Source: Pseudomonadota bacterium (GTDB lineage: Bacteria > Pseudomonadota > Gammaproteobacteria > Steroidobacterales > Steroidobacteraceae). Taken from it: a stretch of 64,000 nucleotides of DNA. The notes beneath the pieces are model-generated. The model saw only the letters and a list, made by a program, of their open reading frames with translations, did not search any database and had not been told where the DNA came from. A program made the position numbers and the translations under genes. The stretch's first letter is position 1; each line of letters begins with the position of its first letter. Shown in pieces: positions 48,888 to 56,701 of the stretch. The DNA is taken from the NCBI GenBank assembly GCA_021847105.1, contig JAJZUT010000017.1, positions 27,957 to 91,956 of the forward strand. Reading direction: 5' to 3'.

Positions 48888-50466
48888 AAAGCGCTCGAAC
48901 GGGTTCGTTTCCCGAACCGTTGTCCCCCCTGATCTCCGACCGCTCATCCGCCGTCGCGAGATCGTCCGCAGTCTAGGAACCGGCAACAGCCGAGACGCCC
49001 GCCAGCGGGCAGTGCGGTTCGAGGGCCGGGTATCGGCACTCTTCCTTCGGCTAAGGCAAGATGGTGCGGCTATGGACCACAATCAGATCGATGCACTTGT
49101 TCACCAGTACCTAGCGGATGCACTGCGGGACATCGACGAGCGCCTAGCGGCAGGGCAATGGAAGATGGCGAGGGGTGACGCAAGCAGCCGGGACGGTGAT
49201 TACGACTGGAACGCGTTCGCGCAGTCCGTACTCGCAGAGCGCGGTGAGGATCTGCAGGACGCGCTGGCGTACAACCGGCTGAAGGAGACGTTGCCCGAGG
49301 CCGAGCGCCTGCTGCCGGGAGCGCCGCAGGAGGTTATTCACCTGCTGGCCCGTCGCCTGCTGGAAGCCAAGTACGAAGCGAATCTGGCCGAATTCCGTGC
49401 GCTGCGGGGCGAACCGCTCCCGCGCATCGTGGCGACCACGACGGTGCCCGCAGTGTCACCCAAAGAGTCACCGCTGCTTTCCGCGATGGTCGCCGATTAC
49501 GTAGAGTTCAAGAGGGCGGGGCGCAAGTGGACACGCAAGACCGAATCGCAGCTCCGCAATCTGTTCCGCGTGATGACCGAGATCCTTGGCGACAAGCCAG
49601 TGCGGGATGTCACGAAGGAAGACATGCGCGAGCTGTACCGACTCTTGCCGCAGATGCCTGCGCACGCCACGAAGCGCTATCCGGGTCTCAGTGCGGTTGA
49701 CGTAATCGCCGCTGCAGACGCTGACGGCCAGGACGAGCGCCTGTCGCCAAAGTCCCAGAACGACTATTTCACGCAGATCAAGAGCCTGTGGAAGTGGGCT
49801 GTCGAGAACGATTACATCGATAAGTCGCCTGCCGTGGTGCTGAAGGCTGTTGACGAGACCGCTGCATGGGATCAGCGACCTGCGTTTACCGATGACCAGA
49901 TGGTCGAGTATTTCAGCGCACTTAGCAGTCAGGAAGATCCGGCAACCCTGTGGGTGCCTCGGCTGATGCTGTACGCGGGCCTACGAACCGAGGAAGCGGC
50001 CAAGCTTGTGCCCGAGGACGTCCGAGAAGAACAGGGTGTCTACGTGGTGGACATCAACAGGAACCATGGGCGTCTCAAGACGAAGAACGCAGACCGACTG
50101 GTGCCGATCCACAGCGCGATCCTTCCAGCGCTGCTCAAGTACACCGAGGGGCGACCTGTGGGTGCCAACCTGTGGGGACTGAAGCCGAACGCGAACGGCG
50201 TCCACAGTGCCTACCTGTCGAAGCGGTTGAACGCGATTCTGGATCAGGCCTGCCCGGAGAATGACCGACTGGTGACGTACTCGTTGCGGCATACATTCGC
50301 TACCCGATTGAAATACGCTGACGTGCAGGACCATGCTATCTCCGAGCTGATGGGGCATGGCGTCAAGGAGCTGTCAGTTGGACGGTACGGCAAGAGGCTG
50401 GATGTCACGCGATTGAAGGAAGTTGTTGAGAAGTTGCAGTTACCGGTAGGTGTGTCGACGCTATAG
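48877..50466 (+). CDS. int: Tyrosine-type integrase of the tRNA-Cys island
   Basis: The 529-residue recombinase has an N-terminal Arm-like region (SRTVVPPDLRPLIRRREIVRSLGT), a SAM-like core-binding domain (about 190-330) and the catalytic domain with R370 in AGLRTEEAAKL, the strand lysine in GRLKTKNADRLVP, R471 in YSLRHTFAT, H494 in LMGHGVKE and the nucleophile Y504 in GRYGK. The first histidine of the usual HxxR is tyrosine here (Y468), a tolerated variant. It lies directly behind tRNA-Cys and would integrate/excise the element at the tRNA 3' end. The next genes are AT-rich cargo. Confidence 0.93.
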   Translation: MAVQKRSNGFVSRTVVPPDLRPLIRRREIVRSLGTGNSRDARQRAVRFEGRVSALFLRLRQDGAAMDHNQIDALVHQYLADALRDIDERLAAGQWKMARGDASSRDGDYDWNAFAQSVLAERGEDLQDALAYNRLKETLPEAERLLPGAPQEVIHLLARRLLEAKYEANLAEFRALRGEPLPRIVATTTVPAVSPKESPLLSAMVADYVEFKRAGRKWTRKTESQLRNLFRVMTEILGDKPVRDVTKEDMRELYRLLPQMPAHATKRYPGLSAVDVIAAADADGQDERLSPKSQNDYFTQIKSLWKWAVENDYIDKSPAVVLKAVDETAAWDQRPAFTDDQMVEYFSALSSQEDPATLWVPRLMLYAGLRTEEAAKLVPEDVREEQGVYVVDINRNHGRLKTKNADRLVPIHSAILPALLKYTEGRPVGANLWGLKPNANGVHSAYLSKRLNAILDQACPENDRLVTYSLRHTFATRLKYADVQDHAISELMGHGVKELSVGRYGKRLDVTRLKEVVEKLQLPVGVSTL

Positions 50467-50518
50467 AATTCCTACAGGGGACTAAGTGACCCGACAGTCT
50501 CGCAATAGGTGGTGGCTT

Positions 50519-51754
50519 ATGGAATTTGAACTAAACATACCGCGAGGGAGCCGACAGCAAGAATTCCTCGACTATCTCAATGCAGCGCTTCGAACGCGTA
50601 TTGCCTCTTACACTGCGTCTGCCCGGCAAGAAGGTGGAATCTTCGAAAGTTCTGCAGCTGGTCCCTTCTCCTTTGGCGCGGATTCGGTTCCTCTTGCTTG
50701 GCGACTCATGAAGGACACAGATGGGGCGCTATTGCGTATCACTGTTGAGTCTACTGATCCAAAAATCCCCGAGGAAAAGTGGAAAAATGCAGTGCATGAG
50801 TTTTTCAATTCAGTGTTTTCTGCCGCATTTTCGGAAAAGAGGGAGAGGCATTTTCTTCGAACATTTTTCTATTACATAGGCCCGCAATTAGATGGTGAGT
50901 ATTGGCTCCCAAGGTATCGGTTTGCTCCAGCTTATCCTAGTGATCCGGAACCGCATCTAATCAACGCAGAACGTGTCGTAAGCATAGATCAAGAAGTGGA
51001 TGCAATAGACCGAATGCACGCGTTTGTACTGGCCGATGAGACGGCTCGTAGAAACGCGGCGCGCTTGTCTCTGTTGCTTAACAACGGACTATACCGCTCC
51101 GAAGCTATTCAAAGATGGGTCTTTCCAGTTGATGGAGGAAATTCAGTTTCACAGAGTGTTCGCTACCAATTGGGATTTATGAATCCGGCTGCGAACCTGT
51201 CCAAAATGCCAGACAAGGGGGCGCAATGCCCTCTCGGTTTGTATAAAGGCGTTCTCGCGCGGCAATTTTGGATCGCTGGAGAATTATTGAGTCTTCCGCC
51301 AGAGGCGCGAAGGGTTCTGCGATATGTAGATAATGCTCCACCTCGAATTAATCACGCGTTTGATCGTGGGGCTAGGCTTTTCCAGGTTGCTGCGGTGTGT
51401 GGCCAGATGTTTCCTTCAGTAGGTCTGGCATATCGCGTTGCCGCTGTGGAAGCGATTTGTCAAGCAGATGGTTCTTATCAAAGTTTCAGTGACTTCATGA
51501 GAGCGCACGTGAAGTCGCGCGGAAACCTAGACCATGTTTTAGACCATCTATATCGCGCTGTCAGGTCCGCGCATTATCATGGAGGAGAGTTTCCATCCGG
51601 AGAATTTAATCGACAGCAATTTTTCGAACCACTGATGGACGCAGAAGTAGCTGGACGAGATACGCTACTTAGAACTTGTCATGAATTGACGCGTGAAGCT
51701 ATTGTGAATTGGATACTGGATTTAATATCAGAGCATGCTAGTGAAGAGAATTAA
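50519..51754 (+). CDS. Putative defence protein with HEPN-like C-terminal domain
   Basis: A 411-residue protein that I do not recognise as a named family. The N-terminal 130 residues look like a mixed alpha/beta domain (FELNIPRGSRQQEFLDYL, then FSFGADSVPLAWRL). The C-terminal half is helical, and the segment LYRAVRSAHYHGGEF (R346, R349, H352, H354) looks like the Rx4-6H motif of HEPN ribonucleases such as the ApeA-like group. ATG 50519 sits behind AGGTGG; a GTG at 50486 would add 11 residues. The gene is visibly AT-richer than the host and follows the integrase after about 50 bases. A role in phage or plasmid defence is inferred. Confidence 0.6.
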   Translation: MEFELNIPRGSRQQEFLDYLNAALRTRIASYTASARQEGGIFESSAAGPFSFGADSVPLAWRLMKDTDGALLRITVESTDPKIPEEKWKNAVHEFFNSVFSAAFSEKRERHFLRTFFYYIGPQLDGEYWLPRYRFAPAYPSDPEPHLINAERVVSIDQEVDAIDRMHAFVLADETARRNAARLSLLLNNGLYRSEAIQRWVFPVDGGNSVSQSVRYQLGFMNPAANLSKMPDKGAQCPLGLYKGVLARQFWIAGELLSLPPEARRVLRYVDNAPPRINHAFDRGARLFQVAAVCGQMFPSVGLAYRVAAVEAICQADGSYQSFSDFMRAHVKSRGNLDHVLDHLYRAVRSAHYHGGEFPSGEFNRQQFFEPLMDAEVAGRDTLLRTCHELTREAIVNWILDLISEHASEEN

Positions 51755-51783
51755 CAAAATTATAAAAATAAGAGGACGTCTGC

Positions 51784-52368
51784 ATGATGAACCGTGACGA
51801 GGTCTTGAACGAATGGATTCCATACCGATTGCAAGCGATTGAAACGCTCCAATTCGCTTGGGAGTTGTTAGGTGAATCTGATGAGCCGCGAGAACTTGAA
51901 GTTATTGTTTGCGGAACGGTTAAACTTAGGGGCAACGTGGCGGCAGTTGCCAATCCAATGATTGAGGCGGGTATTCTTCACGCGAGAGCGTTGCTTGAGT
52001 TCTTGGGGTTACGCGCCGACGGCGGGAAATTGAAGGCAATTACTAATCGTCGCCCCGATGACATTGCGGTGGAGCTGTTCTCTACTCCGGAAAATCAGAT
52101 TTACATAGTTACACCAAAGCAAGCGCTATCTGCCTACGAGGGGCCGAAGGACGACGCCGAGAAGGCACTCGTAGCAATTTTTGAGTGGGCCAACAAATGG
52201 CTTGCGCACTTGACAATTGGCGTTGTATCTAGCGAGTACACGGACCAGCACTTGGATATAGCCTGCCGTGGTGTTCGCGCTCTGGTACACAATCATCTCT
52301 ACGCAAAGCTCGGCAAGGAAATTCCCAAACCTCCAACGTGGATTAAATCCAGCACGAAGACAGGATAA
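51784..52368 (+). CDS. Unknown protein, partner of the HEPN-like gene
   Basis: A 194-residue, mainly helical soluble protein, 29 bases behind the previous gene, with the same low-GC character. The features are LRGNVAAVANPMIEAGILHARALLEFLGL near residue 40-65 and EWANKWLAHLTIG near 140-152. This NKWxAH segment recalls helical HEPN-like or immunity-type proteins but I cannot assign a family. The two genes are probably one operon and may act together. Nothing in the sequence shows a catalytic centre with confidence. Confidence 0.6.
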   Translation: MMNRDEVLNEWIPYRLQAIETLQFAWELLGESDEPRELEVIVCGTVKLRGNVAAVANPMIEAGILHARALLEFLGLRADGGKLKAITNRRPDDIAVELFSTPENQIYIVTPKQALSAYEGPKDDAEKALVAIFEWANKWLAHLTIGVVSSEYTDQHLDIACRGVRALVHNHLYAKLGKEIPKPPTWIKSSTKTG

Positions 52369-52740
52369 ATGGGTGTGCCGAGAGATAGAGAATTGTTGCG
52401 AGTCCCGTTGATGGAGCTGAGTAATGTCAGTGAGTCGCCGTTTTCTGCCAAATTTCCGAGGGGTGATCGATCGATGAGTGGGTGCGGCTTTCCCCCATTG
52501 ACCATCGCGAAAACCTGGTGCGGGAAGTGAGGGACGGTTTCATGGTCACCGTGCCAGCAAGGCGCGAAACGCGAGCCAGCCAGCGTGGTCGCTAGACGCG
52601 CACTGAGCGGGTGACGCGTGCAACGCCAGCGCATACTGCGCGCCACACAAGGCAACCGAACGGGCCACGCGCGGGCCACGCAGCACGCAGCAGGATCACG
52701 CCAGAGCGGCGTGCAGGTCGGTGGTGTCAGGACTGCGAGC
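52369..52740. other. Gap between cargo genes and FimB-like recombinase
   Basis: About 370 bases with no supported gene. The composition changes from AT-rich at the left (end of the defence-like cargo) to GC-rich at the right, so the junction between two elements may lie inside. Small open frames (for example 52618-52824) have no ribosome site. Confidence 0.5.
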
Positions 52741-52766
52741 AAACAAAAGGCCGCACTGAGCGGCCT
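52741..52766 (-). terminator. Rho-independent terminator of the FimB-like recombinase gene
   Basis: Read on the minus strand, a 7-bp stem AGGCCGC/GCGGCCT with loop TCAGT is followed by TTTGTTT. It lies 36 bases beyond the stop of the recombinase gene at 52802. Confidence 0.85.
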
Positions 52767-52801
52767 AGAGAGAGCGTGGGGTGGTCTGCTGTGTGCGCTG
52801 G

Positions 52802-53422
52802 TCAGTCGCGCCAGAAGTCCTTGAACCTTGCGGGTGACAGCTCGGTGTATCGCACGGTGTGCTGAATGTTCCGGTGACCGAGCCACAGCTGCAGGGCGCG
52901 CGTATCGTGGCCCTTGTTCGCCAATGCGAATCCGCACGCGTGGCGCAGCATGTGCGGGTGAATCGGGAAGGGCAGGCCAGCGTCCTCGCCAGTGCGGCTG
53001 ATCATCTTGCGCACGCCATCGCTGCTCATCGGGCCACCGCGCTCCGACACGAATACGAAGCCACCATGGTCTGGCCAGTCACGGGCCAGCTGGCGAAGGG
53101 CGCGCAGTTCATCGCCTTGCAGTGGGTGCGTCGACGGGACGCCATTCTTCGAGCGCCGTACGTGCAGGTGACCGCCTTTCAGGTCTACCTGCTGCCACTT
53201 GAGATTCACCAGCTCGGACACGCGCAGACCGTGCCGGTAGCCAATCAGGATCAGGCAGGCATCGCGCTGGCCATACCGGCCACGCTTCGCTGCGGCCTTC
53301 ATCAGTTTCTCGACCTCATCCGGGGTGAGGTACTCGCGGGTACGCAAGTCGGCATTCGGTCGACGTAGCGGGGTCGAGCGGCGAGCCTTGCGTGTCTTGA
53401 GCGGTATCACTTGGGCGTTCAT
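52802..53422 (-). CDS. Short FimB-like tyrosine recombinase
   Basis: At 206 residues this recombinase lacks an N-terminal core-binding domain, as in the FimB/FimE invertases and related short integrases. The full catalytic set is present: R67 in GYRHGLRVSEL, K92, H157 and R160 in HPHMLRHACG, H183 in WLGHRNI and Y192 in VRYTEL. Such proteins drive DNA inversion or integration of small elements. It is read opposite to its neighbours, with its own terminator, and the region upstream of its start (53423-53643) holds a small inverted repeat. A target site could not be identified. Confidence 0.92.
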   Translation of the reverse strand: MNAQVIPLKTRKARRSTPLRRPNADLRTREYLTPDEVEKLMKAAAKRGRYGQRDACLILIGYRHGLRVSELVNLKWQQVDLKGGHLHVRRSKNGVPSTHPLQGDELRALRQLARDWPDHGGFVFVSERGGPMSSDGVRKMISRTGEDAGLPFPIHPHMLRHACGFALANKGHDTRALQLWLGHRNIQHTVRYTELSPARFKDFWRD

Positions 53423-53474
53423 CGGGTCACCTCACGCGAACTGTCCGGTTTTCGGTGTGTGGGGCTGGGTGTCG

Positions 53475-53491
53475 GTGACTGAGTAAGTCAC
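53475..53491. repeat. Small inverted repeat upstream of the FimB-like recombinase
   Basis: GTGACT and AGTCAC (53475-53480 and 53486-53491) flank GAGTA, about 55 bases before the recombinase start. It could be an operator or a crossover site for the recombinase; the evidence is only proximity and symmetry. Confidence 0.35.
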
Positions 53492-53643
53492 TGATCCAGC
53501 GAGCACACGACCAGATCAACTGTCCGAAGAATACACAGAAACCGGCCAGTAAGGAAGTGGAGCCTTGCGTAATTGGTGCTGTGTGATAGCCGCTGCACTT
53601 CCGGCTATCATTGCTTCGGAGTGTCCCGTTGAGGTTGGAGTTT

Positions 53644-53964
53644 ATGTCAGATAAAGCTAGTCAGGGCGGCGATCAATCGAAAAACATAGCAAGTTCAAAA
53701 AAGCGGTGGCCTGAATCTCTTGGACTGACTTTTGTTATCTGGCTCGTGTGTACAGGAAGCGCTGCAAATTATTTCGGAAATGGCCTAGCCCACATGTCTT
53801 CAAACCAGTGGGGTGGTGCGTTTGGGTTTTTTGTGTTCCTGTGGTTCGGAGTTCATGCTTGGGTGCTTCACCGAGCAGCAGAGACTAAGCGAGAGGTGGA
53901 TGCTGATTTTGAACTGATGCGGTTGCGTGACAAGGTAGAAGAACTCGAAAAGAAGCAACGATAA
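53644..53964 (+). CDS. Small two-helix membrane protein with coiled-coil tail
   Basis: A 106-residue protein with two hydrophobic helices (about residues 24-42 and 55-75) and a charged C-terminal coiled coil (REVDADFELMRLRDKVEELEKK). It is AT-richer than the surrounding genes. ATG 53644 follows GGTTGGAG. The family is not recognised. Small membrane proteins with such tails occur in mobile elements as entry-exclusion or toxin-like functions, but there is no proof here. Confidence 0.65.
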   Translation: MSDKASQGGDQSKNIASSKKRWPESLGLTFVIWLVCTGSAANYFGNGLAHMSSNQWGGAFGFFVFLWFGVHAWVLHRAAETKREVDADFELMRLRDKVEELEKKQR

Positions 53965-54016
53965 GTCATCGAACGATAGTTACCCGGAGGGCCACCTCAG
54001 CTTACCTGCGGTGACC

Positions 54017-54256
54017 TTACTCGTTTCTGCCTGCTGACCGCGCTGCATGTCTCTCCATCGCTCTGACCGAATCGGCAACCCGCTCGATCCTCTCGGCCAG
54101 CTCCCGTTTGTACTTTGCTGCCTCGCTGAACAGGCGGCGCGTGGAGCCATACTCTGGCTGCTCTGCGCGCTGCTCGGTGACCGCAGCTTCCATGCGCAGG
54201 GCGGTGGCTGCATACCGGAGGTCTTGAGCACTCAGCGTGAGGTGCGCGTCATCCAT
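54017..54256 (-). CDS. Small coiled-coil protein
   Basis: A 79-residue hydrophilic, alanine/glutamate/arginine-rich protein that would be mostly helical (QDLRYAATALRMEAAVTEQRAEQ and KYKRELAERIERVADSVRAME). The start MDDAHLTLSAQD at 54256 is on the minus strand, and the gene is convergent with the small membrane protein. No family is recognised and coding is judged from composition and helix pattern only. Confidence 0.5.
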   Translation of the reverse strand: MDDAHLTLSAQDLRYAATALRMEAAVTEQRAEQPEYGSTRRLFSEAAKYKRELAERIERVADSVRAMERHAARSAGRNE

Positions 54257-54731
54257 GGGCCGACTCTAGCGCTACCAGCAGTGACCTCAGCAAACCCATT
54301 CGGCCACCACTGGACAGGGTTCCCGAGCGTGCGCCTGAGGTGCGCCAAGAGTGACCGAGCGTGGCCCGCGCTGGCGCGCTAGGTTCGCCTGTGAGCCGCT
54401 CTCTGCCGTGGATGCTGCCTCGTAGCTGTCTGGCACACGCGTCTCTGATCGTCTCTCAGGCGGTCACAGGGGCATCCGTAGGAGAGTTTTTCGCCAGTGC
54501 GGAGGGTGCCGCGCTGTTCACCATCGTGGCGCGCGTGGCGATGATCCAGTGCGACCGCCAGGGCAGCGATGGTGACCGTCTGCTGTGTGCCGATGGTGAC
54601 CGTCCTCGACCGTCCGTCGACCATCCGACCATTCCCAGCGCCACGCGCGCGCACTCGCGCGTAGCTGTCCACCACCTCCCCTCAATCGCGCTCCGCATCG
54701 GGGCGACCTCCCTTCACCTCAGGAACCACTC
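54257..54731. other. Non-coding stretch with short direct repeats
   Basis: No supported gene. It contains GATGGTGACCGTC twice, at 54568-54580 and 54592-54604 (period 24), followed by related GACCGTCC and GTCGACCATCC words up to 54630. The repeats lie upstream of the zinc-ribbon gene and could be a binding region for a replication or regulatory protein. Confidence 0.45.
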
Positions 54732-55349
54732 ATGTCCACTTCAGTTCGCCGTACGTGCCCCGTCTGCCATCGACTGGCACGCCCCCGCAATCGCTTCTGT
54801 GCCGCTCACGGCAACCGCCTTTCCCGCTATGGAGACCCCGCCGCTGTGCCTTTGACTTACCGCACCCACGTTACTCGCCGATACGGTCGGTGGATCGCTG
54901 ACGGCTATCGTCGGTTGCACGACCATCCCGCCATGCAGGCAGGCCGGGAGCTGGCCGAGCGGTGCCTAAACTACACCTACGTCCCCGATCCGAATGCCGT
55001 GAGAGTGCGAGCGTGGACCGAAGCGGCCCGAATGGTGCAGACCCTTCGCGATGCTGGAGTCACACCAGAGCAGCTCATGCTGCGGGTTGCCGAGCTGTTC
55101 GCTGTATTCGAGATGGAGCCTTCGCGCTGCCGGAATCGTGCGGCCGAGGATATGGCACTGGGAAAAGCTGTCATGCATTTGGTTCAGTGGCGCGGCAGTG
55201 GACAGGGACAGAGCAAGACGACGGCGCTGGCAGTCGCGGCGCATGTCCGAGAGCACCTCGGTGCGTGGGCAATCGCGTTTGTGCGCAAGCTCAATGCCGA
55301 CCAAGGCGCGCTCAATGACGTGAAGCGGCGCGCGGCGACTTTCGATTGA
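54732..55349 (+). CDS. Zinc-ribbon N-terminal protein of mobile-element type
   Basis: A 205-residue protein. The first 30 residues carry CPVCHRLARPRNRFCAAHGNRLSRYGDP, where Cys-x2-Cys and Cys-x2-His could bind one zinc; similar short zinc ribbons start HNH-like or DNA-binding proteins of phages, but no HNH catalytic motif follows. The rest is helical with a DAGVTPEQLMLRVAELFAVFEM segment near 115-137. ATG 54732 has a weak AGGA upstream. The function is unknown; DNA binding is likely from the zinc ribbon and context. Confidence 0.65.
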   Translation: MSTSVRRTCPVCHRLARPRNRFCAAHGNRLSRYGDPAAVPLTYRTHVTRRYGRWIADGYRRLHDHPAMQAGRELAERCLNYTYVPDPNAVRVRAWTEAARMVQTLRDAGVTPEQLMLRVAELFAVFEMEPSRCRNRAAEDMALGKAVMHLVQWRGSGQGQSKTTALAVAAHVREHLGAWAIAFVRKLNADQGALNDVKRRAATFD

Positions 55350-55481
55350 AAGACGTATTTGGCGCGCAGGTAAACGTGCCAAGTATCTTGGTGCGTGCGA
55401 TGCCCGCGTCGGTCGGAAAGCCGGCCGAAAACGGCTATAGGGGATTGCGTCCACTCATCCCTGTGTGGGATGCTTGTATGG

Positions 55482-56336
55482 ATGAGCAAACAGCATCCAA
55501 AGACTTCCGACAAGGTACCGCATCCTGACTTTCCAGAAATTCAGGTAACTCGCAGGTTCGCGCGCGAATGGCTGAAGAGTAAAGCCAGAATCGAAGAGTG
55601 GAGGCGCAAGGGAAAGAAGCCGTTGGTGACGCTTTTGCACGGAACTCCCAATTGGGAGCGACATCTGGAGGAAGTCGCGCAAGAGCGCGGTACAAACGCC
55701 ACTGACCTTTTGAGTTCGTTCAGGGATCTAGATGCGCTTATCGAGAGCGGTCAGATGAAGGATTCTACGCTTAAGCCATGGCGGCAGGATTTCACTGTGG
55801 AGTGCCAGTATCGTAAAGACGATGGGAGCACCAAGACCGTGCAGCGCTACGACGGTGATCATGAGCTGGAAGAGGAAGCCGACTCAGAGTATGTGAGGAT
55901 GTTGGTTAAGTATGTCGTTGCTCAACTTGAAGACTTTCAGACTGGGCGCTACGCAGCTCGGGAGGCCGAGCGAAAGGCACTCCGGGTGCAAATATGGGAG
56001 GACCTTGATGCGCAAGCCGCGGCTGGTAATTTTGATGGCCCCAGTCGAGGAAGACCTCGTTCGTCCACAAGCAAGGATGCCCTACGCAAGCGCAAAGCGC
56101 GCGCGGAAGGGCGGGTAAAGCCGAAGCCGAAGAAAGGATCGCCGAGCATCGAGCAGCGGATCGCTGCAACTGAGAAATCCCTCGTAACGCGCCGCCAGAA
56201 GCTGGCAAAGCTCCGAGCTGGGAGGGGCGAGTCGCCCGTCGTGTCGGGCGAGATTCTGAGGTGCGAAGAAGGCATCCGAAGACAGGAGAAGGCCTTGGAG
56301 ACGTACAAGGCCCGTCAAGCCGCCCAGAACTCGTAA
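55482..56336 (+). CDS. Unknown helical protein with basic C-terminal region
   Basis: A 284-residue protein not recognised as a family. Residues of about 10-60 contain FAREWLKSKARIEEWRRKGKKPLVTLLHGTPNWERHLEEVAQ. A central part has FTVECQYRKDDGSTKTVQRYDGDHELEEEADSEYVR. After residue 170 the chain becomes a basic, Lys/Arg/Ser-rich linker (KALRVQIWEDL, then KARAEGRVKPKPKKGSPS) and ends in a coiled coil. The start ATG 55482 is a choice; in-frame upstream starts exist. A DNA-binding or structural role in the element is possible. Confidence 0.6.
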   Translation: MSKQHPKTSDKVPHPDFPEIQVTRRFAREWLKSKARIEEWRRKGKKPLVTLLHGTPNWERHLEEVAQERGTNATDLLSSFRDLDALIESGQMKDSTLKPWRQDFTVECQYRKDDGSTKTVQRYDGDHELEEEADSEYVRMLVKYVVAQLEDFQTGRYAAREAERKALRVQIWEDLDAQAAAGNFDGPSRGRPRSSTSKDALRKRKARAEGRVKPKPKKGSPSIEQRIAATEKSLVTRRQKLAKLRAGRGESPVVSGEILRCEEGIRRQEKALETYKARQAAQNS

Positions 56337-56701
56337 CCAATTGAGTCTATTAGGAATCGTGAATCCTGAGCTGTCCTGAGTGCGGACGAATTCCCCTAAA
56401 TAATGAACCGCACTGGTGATGGTCGGATCTTGAATGGTCCGGGCCACCCAATAGAAGGTCGATCAGCTTCGAGAGCGCCACAAGCAAAAGCTGGGTGAGC
56501 GCTGACGCAGCTTACGGTGTCTTAGTCCCGGCCCGGAGCGAATGAACGTCGATCCTTACGATGTCCTAGTGGTGGCCCGAAGCGAATCACCGCCGATCCT
56601 TACGATGTCCTTCTTAGGGAGCCGGGGGTGTACCTAGTGTATTGCTACATCCTTCTACTTCCATCCAACCCTATCAATAGACCGACCAAGGAGATCCTTG
56701 A
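56337..56701. repeat. Region with an imperfect 37-bp direct repeat before the polymerase-like gene
   Basis: The stretches 56530-56566 and 56574-56610 are imperfect copies (period 44 bases), both starting GGCCCG, containing AGCGAAT and ending GATCCTTACGATGTCC. They lie 90-170 bases before the polymerase-like gene, which suggests a replication origin or an autoregulatory site. The rest of this 365-base gap shows no gene. Confidence 0.6.

Noticed and set aside
54361..54855. 164-residue open frame on plus strand
   Set aside because: It overlaps the better supported zinc-ribbon gene in another frame and its translation looks random, without a ribosome site or a family feature.
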